From the NCBI RefSeq assembly GCF_003385115.1, contig NZ_QUNI01000013.1, forward strand, positions 1 to 64,000: a stretch of 64,000 bases of DNA, read 5' to 3'. The notes under the pieces are model-generated. The model had not been told where the DNA came from, made no database searches, and was given only the letters and a program-made list of their open reading frames with translations. Made by a program: the position numbers and the translations under genes. The number at the start of each line of letters is the position of its first letter. Position 1 is the stretch's first letter. Shown in pieces: positions 9,308 to 15,392 of this stretch. This DNA comes from Flavobacterium aquicola. Lineage in GTDB: Bacteria > Bacteroidota > Bacteroidia > Flavobacteriales > Flavobacteriaceae.

Positions 9308-10543
9308 TTATTCGACTGTTTGGTTAGCTTCCTGCGCTACTTCTTGAAAGAGTTGTAGGATTTCGGTTGGTACTATGCTGTTGTATCTGGACTGGTATAT
9401 TTTTGAGAATACATCAAGAGGCTGTAGCTCGTTCAGCTTTTCAGGTGTAATAAACTCTGGAGCTTCTTGTGCGTAATCAGGATATTTTACATCAATTTTT
9501 GCAAGCCTTACTTTTTTGCCAGTCAATGCAGTTTCTACTTTATGGCGCAATGCGGGTTCCGGCCCCTCGAGCAATACTCTTACTTCGAGGTAGGGAGTTG
9601 TTTTGGGAGCTGAGTCCACCTGAGGTAACTGTTCTAACATGGCTACGACTTCATGTAGTGGTTGATGACTTTGCGGAATTCTTTGAAGCGTTACAAATAG
9701 TGGGATTTCTATAGCTTCGAGGTTTTTGATTTCTTGATCGAGTTCGAAAATGATTACTTGATGTTTGTAATTAAGTTCTGAAAAGGACATGGGTAGTGGA
9801 CTGCCCGAGTAGCGGATATGCTCTTTGCCTCCTATTTTTTGCGCTTTGTGAATGTGTCCTAAGGCAACATATTTGAGATCTTGATGAAAAGCAGTAGCTG
9901 GAATGCATTCTACACCTCCCATTATGAGTCTTTCGGTTTTATCCAATTCAGTTATTTCGGCATGGTGGGTGTGTAAATGCCCCATGGCGATAATGTTTTG
10001 TCCATCTTGTTTTATTTTCTCGGCATATTCAAATGCTTCTTTATATAATTCAGCAACACCTTCAGTATAAGGATTGGTGCAGTCTGTTATAGCTGGATAG
10101 TCTCCCATACGCAAAAATGGTACTGCAAGACACCATGTTTTTATGTTTCCAGAAGAATCCCGTATTGGAATTAGCAGCTTTTCATAATCAATTTTGCCAT
10201 CAATATTTTTTTCAACCACACCAATAATGTGAACATTGGATGATTCCAATAATGGTTTTGGAGATTCTAAACGTGATGCAGAATCGTGATTTCCGGCAGT
10301 AATGATTACTTGTAAATTTGCATTTGCTTTGGTAGCCTCATTCAAAAAAGTATAAAACATTTTTACAGACGTAGCCGATGGGTTGGAAATATCAAAAATG
10401 TCACCGCTCACAAGTAGGACATCTACTTGTTCAATTCTTATAATTTCAATTAGCCAATCTAAGAACTTTTGGTGTTCATAGCTTCGATCGTATTCGTGGA
10501 ATAGCTGGCCGATATGCCAATCAGCTGTATGGAGTATTTTCAA
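9308..10543 (-). CDS. sbcD: exonuclease subunit SbcD
   Basis: SbcD is the Mn-dependent phosphodiesterase subunit that makes the SbcCD nuclease with SbcC. All calcineurin-like metal motifs are visible in order: HTADWHIG (8-12 region), SGDIFD, AGNHDS, MGHLHTHH and LGHIHK, followed by the C-terminal capping domain that binds SbcC. At 411 residues it is a normal length for the family. It is the first gene of the five-gene minus-strand operon. The 436-bp gap upstream holds a long imperfect inverted repeat that could belong to its control region. Confidence 0.95.
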   Translation of the reverse strand: MKILHTADWHIGQLFHEYDRSYEHQKFLDWLIEIIRIEQVDVLLVSGDIFDISNPSATSVKMFYTFLNEATKANANLQVIITAGNHDSASRLESPKPLLESSNVHIIGVVEKNIDGKIDYEKLLIPIRDSSGNIKTWCLAVPFLRMGDYPAITDCTNPYTEGVAELYKEAFEYAEKIKQDGQNIIAMGHLHTHHAEITELDKTERLIMGGVECIPATAFHQDLKYVALGHIHKAQKIGGKEHIRYSGSPLPMSFSELNYKHQVIIFELDQEIKNLEAIEIPLFVTLQRIPQSHQPLHEVVAMLEQLPQVDSAPKTTPYLEVRVLLEGPEPALRHKVETALTGKKVRLAKIDVKYPDYAQEAPEFITPEKLNELQPLDVFSKIYQSRYNSIVPTEILQLFQEVAQEANQTVE

Positions 10544-10920
10544 AATAATATATAGTAAAGAGATATAAATGTCACTAAAATAATAAAATTTGGGGATTAT
10601 TTCTTAAAAAACACACACCTTAATTTTAATTTTTCAAAAAAAGAGTAATAAATGTATTTTTTAAGGTAAAGAGGTTTCGGGTTCTTTATTTTGAGCTTTT
10701 TATAGGTAATATTGCAAATTCCAGTGTCGTTGACCACCTCATTCCAATTTTAATCGACCATTTAATTCTTATATAGTTTTCAATACAAATCTAATTGTAA
10801 TTGATTGATTTTTATGATGGTAAATTGATTTTGAAAATGTGTGATTGTTAATTTGTAATGGTCAATTAAAATAGGAATTTGATGGTCAGTTGCACCGTTT
10901 TTTCCAAACTATGAAAAACA
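10544..10920. repeat. intergenic region with a long imperfect inverted repeat
   Basis: No gene is visible between sbcD and the XRE gene. The notable structure is an imperfect inverted repeat: arm 10730-10763 (starting TTGACCACC) and arm 10857-10889 (ending GATGGTCAG), about 33 bases each with roughly three quarters of positions pairing. About 95 AT-rich bases separate the arms. Each arm contains two TGACCA-like words. It could be a MITE-like element, a recombination site near the edge of the mobilizable region, or a regulator-binding site. I see no clear TAnnTTTG promoter for sbcD. Confidence 0.45.
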
Positions 10921-10956
10921 AAAAAAGCTTCACAATTTCAAAATTTGTGAAGCTTT
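10921..10956 (-). terminator. terminator of the XRE regulator gene
   Basis: A stem of 12 bp (arms 10924-10935 and 10945-10956, GCTTCACAA paired with TTGTGAAGC) is followed on the minus strand by a T-rich tract. It sits 24 bases after the XRE stop codon. This is the form expected of an intrinsic terminator. Confidence 0.7.
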
Positions 10957-10979
10957 CTCTTATGAAAATAAATTTTGCA

Positions 10980-11372
10980 CTATTTTTTATCGACTAGTTT
11001 TTCCAAATAGGCATTTTTTTCTTTTTCAGCTACTAATAAACGTTCGTATAATTCTACGATTTTGTCAAGTGGATTGAATGTACAATTATAATTAGTGCCA
11101 GCATTGACTATGCCATTATCGTGATATGTGTTTCCAATAATATTTAAGACCGCCTCTTCCGAAAAATTCTTAATCGCTTCCACACTTACACCCAAAGCTT
11201 TTGCTACTTCCATAAGTTTTTCTTCTTCTATTGTCTCGCTGTTTTCCATAATTGAAACAGCCTGCTGGTTTGTACCCAAGGCTTGAGCTAAAGCTTCCTG
11301 TTTCATGTCTTTTAATTCACGGATACGGCTTATTTTTCGACCGATGTGATTTGGTTTTGCTAATGTACTCAT
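10980..11372 (-). CDS. XRE-family helix-turn-helix regulator
   Basis: This 130-residue protein has an N-terminal lambda-repressor-like helix-turn-helix at about residues 10-66 (GRKISRIRELKDMKQEALAQALG, then QAVSIMEN). The middle is less conserved and the charged C-terminal helix is likely coiled coil for dimerisation. It is divergent from the gene at 11547. The 174-bp gap between them holds two palindromes and two copies of TACGGTAC spaced exactly 20 bp apart, as expected if this protein represses both directions. It is probably the control gene of the mobilizable element; its targets are inferred from position only. Confidence 0.8.
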   Translation of the reverse strand: MSTLAKPNHIGRKISRIRELKDMKQEALAQALGTNQQAVSIMENSETIEEEKLMEVAKALGVSVEAIKNFSEEAVLNIIGNTYHDNGIVNAGTNYNCTFNPLDKIVELYERLLVAEKEKNAYLEKLVDKK

Positions 11373-11409
11373 AGCTCAAAGATAATAATTACGAATTAAA
11401 AAAATAAGA

Positions 11410-11486
11410 TTTATGTGTGATACATAAACAGTTATGTACGGTACAGGTTAAATTGATACGGTACTGAACAAGTAATTGCTTACTTG
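11410..11486. promoter_or_regulatory. candidate operator cluster between divergent genes
   Basis: Three kinds of symmetric or repeated site lie close together. A 7-bp-arm palindrome TTTATGT-n5-ACATAAA is at 11410-11428. Two direct copies of TACGGTAC are at 11437-11444 and 11457-11464, spaced 20 bp (two helix turns). A perfect palindrome CAAGTAA-TTGC-TTACTTG is at 11469-11486. They lie between the XRE gene and the gene at 11547, so binding of the XRE protein is the simplest reading. Confidence 0.5.
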
Positions 11487-11546
11487 CCTGTGTATTAAGC
11501 AAAAATACAATTTTTCAGACAAGTATTAATTAAAAAATTTAAAATT

Positions 11547-12410
11547 ATGAATGCAATTGAAATTTTAAATCAAAAAGAATTGATGGAAGTAATTACAAGC
11601 CACATTAAAACATCTGCTGTTTATTGTTTTGGCAGACGCAAAACAACTTATAGTTTGAGTAGGAAAATTTATCCTGATAAAGAATTACAAAAGGAGCATA
11701 TTCATTTATATCTCTTAGTTTTTGTGCAGGTAACTAAAGAAAATGCGAGCAATGACATAAGTGATAAGATAAAAACAAAGACTCAGGGGGCTTTGAGTGC
11801 GACAGTTCTTATACACCACATAAATAGTCTTAAAGACCCCTGCCAAGACCAGCAGTTTTTCTTTTGGCAGATCACGCAGAACGGAGAGCTGTTATTTCAA
11901 GATATTAACAAGCCTCCTTATTTAAATATTGGCGAAACTCCAAAAAGAAATTTGAAATCCACATCGCATTATATAGCATGGAGGAATAATAATATTGCTA
12001 CGATCTGGGGGTGGGTATATAATGATGATGATGCTTCGAGTTCGGATGAAGTAAAAATGTCCGCTCTTCATCAAATAGTGGAGCAAATCTGTTTGTCTTT
12101 GATCCGTGTCTTTATAGGCTATACTCCAAATCATTTTGCATTAGAGTATTTGTTTAATCTCTGCGAATACTTTACTACTATAACAGCAGACTTTTTTCCT
12201 CGACAAACCCGGGAAGATAAATCCATATTTAAACTTCTCAAGCAACAGCCCAACACGTTACGTTTTAGCAAGGCTAACGATGTTGATTATTTATATTATC
12301 AGGTTGTGGAAGAAAGATGTAGAAATTTTAAAAAGGAAGCGGAAATTTTGATTCAAAATGAAATTAACCGACAAAATGAAGTTGAAAATGAATCCGATAA
12401 AATAAAATAA
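11547..12410 (+). CDS. possible nucleotidyltransferase/HEPN-like protein
   Basis: This 287-residue protein has no certain assignment. Residues about 1-120 (YCFGRRKTTYS, then HIHLYLLVFV) resemble a degenerate nucleotidyltransferase fold. Residues about 175-275 (all helical, VEQICLSLIRVFIGYTPNH and LFNLCEYF) resemble HEPN-like helical bundles seen on Bacteroidota mobile elements. The catalytic HEPN motif R-x4-6-H is not seen (R and H are eight residues apart in RVFIGYTPNH), so RNase activity is doubtful. It follows the operator cluster and precedes three small paralogues by 9 bases, which suggests one operon. HEPN/MNT pairs are often toxin-antitoxin or defence modules; here that is inference. 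Confidence 0.5.
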   Translation: MNAIEILNQKELMEVITSHIKTSAVYCFGRRKTTYSLSRKIYPDKELQKEHIHLYLLVFVQVTKENASNDISDKIKTKTQGALSATVLIHHINSLKDPCQDQQFFFWQITQNGELLFQDINKPPYLNIGETPKRNLKSTSHYIAWRNNNIATIWGWVYNDDDASSSDEVKMSALHQIVEQICLSLIRVFIGYTPNHFALEYLFNLCEYFTTITADFFPRQTREDKSIFKLLKQQPNTLRFSKANDVDYLYYQVVEERCRNFKKEAEILIQNEINRQNEVENESDKIK

Positions 12411-12419
12411 TTAGAAATT

Positions 12420-12791
12420 ATGAAAACAAATGAAAATAAAAAGGTTGATGATTTTATCAAAGAACTCAAAGACAGTTCCTTTTTTAGAACCTTGACCCCA
12501 CAGAAAAACAGAGACGGCATTTATTACGCCGATATAAAATTTGCACGCTACACACATCTGATTTATGCTGTACAGGATCTGCTCAAAATAGCATTGCATA
12601 CATTGGAAAATTCTGGTCTAGAAAATTCCAGTCAGATTGAAGATCCGACTTTCCATCTTACGAGCATTTTAGAAATTGCAGTACAACTTCTGCCATGCAG
12701 TGAGGCTGAAGGATTGGATAGCCTGCACGAGCTGTATTTGGAGATACTGAATGATCAAGAAAGTAAAAATGATAAAACGGATAATGTATAA
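12420..12791 (+). CDS. small helical protein, first of three tandem paralogues
   Basis: I do not recognise this 123-residue protein. It is acidic and helical, with the signature SILEIAVQLLPCSEAEGLDSLHELYL near residues 81-106. The same signature recurs in the broken ORF at 12803-13175 (SVLEMAVQLLPCTEGEALDAMHKY) and, more weakly, at 13187-13528 (LLKIIEMMIPFEESELLDILYRKH). It starts 9 bases after the preceding gene, so the set appears cotranscribed behind the XRE-controlled promoter. No signal peptide or membrane segment is visible. Function unknown; accessory proteins of the element or small partners of the gene at 11547 are possible. Confidence 0.65.
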   Translation: MKTNENKKVDDFIKELKDSSFFRTLTPQKNRDGIYYADIKFARYTHLIYAVQDLLKIALHTLENSGLENSSQIEDPTFHLTSILEIAVQLLPCSEAEGLDSLHELYLEILNDQESKNDKTDNV

Positions 12792-12802
12792 ATTATGAAA
12801 TT

Positions 12803-13175
12803 ATGAAAAAGATATAGAGCTGGATGATTTCATCGAAGAAATAACCACATACGCTTACTTTACTACTTTAAAATCTGATAATAAAAAGATTATCGATTTA
12901 ATGCCAATATAACCTTTGAGAGGTATTCTGATCTGCTTGGTTCAATAAAGGATTTATTAAAAATTTGTCTGCATACTCTTTATAATGCTGGGAGTAATAA
13001 TTCCGGAAAGATTATAGATCCCACAATGTATCTCATAAGTGTTTTAGAAATGGCAGTGCAGTTACTACCTTGTACCGAAGGAGAGGCTCTCGACGCTATG
13101 CATAAATATGTATTGAAATTTGATAAGGATAAAAAAGCTGATAAAATAAGTGGAGACAATCAAACGCTTACTTAA
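12803..13175 (+). pseudogene. decayed second paralogue of the small helical family
   Basis: Joining three frames gives a full homologue of the protein at 12420. The start ATGAAAAAGAT reaches a stop at codon 5 unless one A is added. A second slip near 12898 (GATTTAATGCC, one T short) is needed to enter NANITFERYSDLLGSIKDLL. The downstream frame then runs to a stop at 13173-13175. Both lesions are single-base losses in homopolymer runs. This is a true pseudogene unless they are sequencing errors. Confidence 0.7.
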
Positions 13176-13186
13176 AAACAAAGATT

Positions 13187-13528
13187 ATGGAAAAAGATAA
13201 AATCAAATTAAATGACCTAATTGAAAACCCTGAGCATTATTTTATATTACTCAAACCAATATTAGAAATAAGAAATGATATTCATAGTCTCGAAATAAAT
13301 GTGGATGGTTATAGAGACCTCTTCTGCATAATAATGGACTTACTCAAAACGGCAAAATTTGCTTTAGAAGGAATTGAAGTCAGTATGGATAGTAATTTAA
13401 GTACTACAAGATATGTTGGAAGTCTTTTGAAAATAATAGAAATGATGATCCCATTTGAAGAGTCTGAGTTACTTGACATACTTTACAGAAAACATTTAAA
13501 TGAAAAAAATGAGAACGCTTCCAATTAA
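13187..13528 (+). CDS. small helical protein, third paralogue
   Basis: This 113-residue protein is distantly related to the one at 12420. It shares the order of a variable N-terminus, a central DLLKTAKFALEG helix matching DLLKIALHTLEN, and a C-terminal IIEMMIPFEESELLDILY block. It is intact and starts 11 bases after the stop of the decayed middle copy. A terminator hairpin follows at 13684. No known domain is recognised. Confidence 0.6.
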   Translation: MEKDKIKLNDLIENPEHYFILLKPILEIRNDIHSLEINVDGYRDLFCIIMDLLKTAKFALEGIEVSMDSNLSTTRYVGSLLKIIEMMIPFEESELLDILYRKHLNEKNENASN

Positions 13529-13592
13529 CTGTTTCCATTTATAATTTTAATAAAACGGCGACTTTGGAGGCGTTTTCCAGCCCCCGGCAGGG

Positions 13593-13644
13593 CAAGTGGT
13601 TTTGAGATGCTGAATTCATTTCAAGCATCTCAAAACACAACTTG
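13593..13644. other. long hairpin in non-coding DNA
   Basis: Arms 13593-13611 (CAAGTGGTTTTGAGATGCT) and 13624-13644 pair almost completely around a 12-nt loop. The right arm has two extra bases (AC). There is no T-run, so it is not a typical terminator. It follows a GC-rich patch (CAGCCCCCGGCAGGG) that is unusual for this AT-rich genome. Position after the small-gene array and before the mobilization genes suggests a structured site of the mobile element. Confidence 0.5.
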
Positions 13645-13683
13645 CTATTTTCTTTCGAAAATATTATTGGAATGGATTTATTG

Positions 13684-13706
13684 AAAGGGCTTGATGCCCT
13701 TTTTTT
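13684..13706 (+). terminator. terminator after the small-paralogue operon
   Basis: The hairpin AAAGGGC-TTGAT-GCCCTTT is followed by a T-run (13684-13706). It is a standard intrinsic terminator for the plus-strand genes starting at 11547. Confidence 0.75.
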
Positions 13707-13890
13707 ATTGTAGTGTGATAGAGTATTGTTTTAGAAATTATGATGGATATAGGATTATACATCACAGTCCCATCTTTTCTTAAAGTCTCAGGAATCCTGA
13801 CTCAATAATTAGCTTATATATACTTATTTATGGATGTATGCAGGCAATCAGGCAGACAAGTGCTCAGAAACTCTTGCATTCAAGTATGTA

Positions 13891-14008
13891 GGTATGTAAG
13901 CATGCAGGTATGTAAGCATGCAGGTATGTTGGCATGCAAGAATTCAGGAATTCAGGAATTCAGGTTTTTATTCCTGCCTGCATTCTTGAATTCAAGAGTG
14001 CAAGCAGG
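13891..14008. repeat. iteron-like tandem repeats with a 36-bp palindrome
   Basis: Three consecutive 16-bp units GGTATGTAAGCATGCA lie at 13891-13906, 13907-13922 and 13923-13938 (the third with two changes). Three 8-bp units AATTCAGG follow at 13941-13964. A near-perfect 36-bp palindrome centred on CTTGAATTCAAG occupies 13973-14008, with 16 of 18 pairs. An ORF spans the area but its translation is just the repeat. The form is that of iterons or a relaxosome/integrase binding region. No replication gene is nearby. Confidence 0.65.
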
Positions 14009-14054
14009 TCTGCAGGTGTGAAAGCCTCTTATAGTTCTGTATATTTTGTAAAAG

Positions 14055-14160
14055 CCAACCTTTAAGCATAAATGCTTTTAAAACTATAAACCTGTATTCA
14101 ATTCTTTAATCAGATGCAATTGTAAAACGATAAATCTGTATTTCTTCCCATCTGCTTTTA
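14055..14160. repeat. degenerate direct repeats in non-coding DNA
   Basis: A stretch beginning AAAACTATAAACCTGTATT (near 14080) recurs as AAAACGATAAATCTGTATT (near 14116). Both are followed by a TC-rich run and then CAGATG or CATCTG. An inverted relative (TTTATAGTTTT) lies near 14156. The rest of the 13529-14475 gap shows no gene. These repeats add to the picture of a protein-binding region upstream of the mobilization genes. Confidence 0.35.
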
Positions 14161-14310
14161 TAGTTTTATGCTTTTGTAGTTTAGCGTGCAGGTATGAATA
14201 TTTCTTCCTAATAAATAAGCAGATACTGTTTTATAGACATCTAAATCAATAAATACATTTCAAAAGAAAACAGAAAAACCAAAAAAAAAGAAAAAGAAAG
14301 CAATTTCACT

Positions 14311-14422
14311 TGACGGGATTCAGACAAACCAAAAGGAAACGGAATAAGTCCCGAAGGGTGGTTTGTGAGGAACGAGCAAAACATTATGCCGTAGTCTTTT
14401 GGTTTATCTGAGAATCCCGTCA
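14311..14422. other. large inverted repeat, candidate origin of transfer
   Basis: Arm 14311-14335 starts TGACGGGATTCAGAC and arm 14396-14422 is its inverse with one mismatch and a 2-nt insertion. They enclose 60 bp rich in G and A (CCGAAGGGTGGTTTGTGAGG). The structure lies about 540 bp before mobA/mobB, where an oriT is expected in a mobilizable element. No nick site can be proven from sequence alone. A transposon-like remnant is the alternative. Confidence 0.5.
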
Positions 14423-14475
14423 TAACTTGGGTTTCTTTTTATTTGTCTGTACAAAAGTCAAACACTAAATAGAAA

Positions 14476-14793
14476 CTAAATCCAGTGATAGGGTTTGTCT
14501 TTGCGGTTGAGATAACAATACATTTCCTCTTTTTTGAGTTCAGGAAAGAATTTAAGGGCATCTTCAATGGCATAGTTGGGCAGAAAGTAAATTTCGTCAC
14601 GGACAGCCGTAATCACTTTTTCCCGACCATAAAAACGGACTATTTTGTCAATTTGATCCTGACCGCCACGCTCTACAATGCGGGCAATTACCATTTTATA
14701 TCCTCCGTCCCAATCAATCTTATCAAAATTAAAATCCCAAAAGAATTTGGGGTGAAGATTGGGGATTTCGTTGTGTTTTTTTGTCTTTTTCAT
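14476..14793 (-). CDS. DUF6922-like protein (orphan antitoxin-type)
   Basis: This 105-residue protein has the DUF6922 pattern: NLHPKFFWDFNFDKIDWDGGYKMVIARIVERG at the start, RFYGREKVITAVRDEI in the middle and a C-terminal YCYLNRKDKPYHWI. Members usually sit directly before an AbiEii/AbiGii nucleotidyltransferase toxin gene and are thought to be its antitoxin partner. Here the expected downstream position (below 14476) holds only the large inverted repeat, so the toxin is missing. The gene points away from the mob genes. The role is taken from family context, not shown here. Confidence 0.65.
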   Translation of the reverse strand: MKKTKKHNEIPNLHPKFFWDFNFDKIDWDGGYKMVIARIVERGGQDQIDKIVRFYGREKVITAVRDEIYFLPNYAIEDALKFFPELKKEEMYCYLNRKDKPYHWI

Positions 14794-14961
14794 ACATTAA
14801 ATATAATGATTTTTAGGGTTTCATACAATTTTTTGCTTTGTAAAAACATGTTCTTTCTATTAAGAAACACTAAGCCGAACACTTCCAGAAACTACCATAA
14901 ATGCTTATCACAGCTGATAATAAAATATATTGGTAACTAATATCAATAGTCAATAACCGCT

Positions 14962-15392
14962 ATGGAAAATAACAGTAAAACAAAACCACACAAAGGAGAC
15001 AGGCATCCCAAGAAAGATCCTGCTGTTTACCGTTATTCAATTAGTCTTACAGCAGAGGAAAATGCCCGTTTTTTGTCATTGTATGAAGCTTCACAAATGA
15101 ATGTGATAGCACACTTTATTACAGCCTGTATTTTTCAAAAAGGTATTAATACAGTGAAGATCGATAAAGCAGGAATGGATTATTACATGCGCCTGACCAC
15201 TTTATTTGGGCAGTTCAGGGCTGTGGGAACAAATTACAATCAGGTTGTAAAAATACTATACCGCAATTTTTCAGAAAAAAGGCTTCAGCCTACCTGTATA
15301 ACCTTGAAAAGCAAACAGCAGAATTAGCTGTTTTATCGCAAAAAATTATTCAGCTAACTACAGAATTTGAAGAAAAACACATGAAAGAATGA
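14962..15392 (+). pseudogene. mobA: mobilization accessory protein MobA, frameshifted
   Basis: The ORF from 14962 stops at 15327 after 121 residues. One base of slip at the A6 run 15275-15280 opens a frame that gives a natural C-terminus (SEKKASAYLYNLEKQ... then a helix ending HMKE). That frame stops at 15390-15392, overlapping the relaxase start by ATGA. The N-terminal half (YRYSISLTAEENARFLSLYEAS) is ribbon-helix-helix-like and the centre (FRAVGTNYNQVVKIL) is typical of MobA/MobC relaxosome proteins that bind oriT and help the relaxase. Either the gene is broken, or an A-run slip makes both forms, or the run is a sequencing error. Confidence 0.7.

Noticed and set aside
10544..10729. possible small gene or riboswitch upstream of sbcD
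   Set aside because: No ORF with a start and normal composition, and no recognisable aptamer fold; only the inverted repeat further on stands out.
13891..13964. possible CRISPR array
   Set aside because: Units are 8-16 bp, directly adjacent without unique spacers, and no cas genes are in the window.
13830..14021. 63-residue ORF with repeated Cys/Gln/Val peptides
   Set aside because: The peptide is only the translation of the tandem DNA repeats at 13891-14008.
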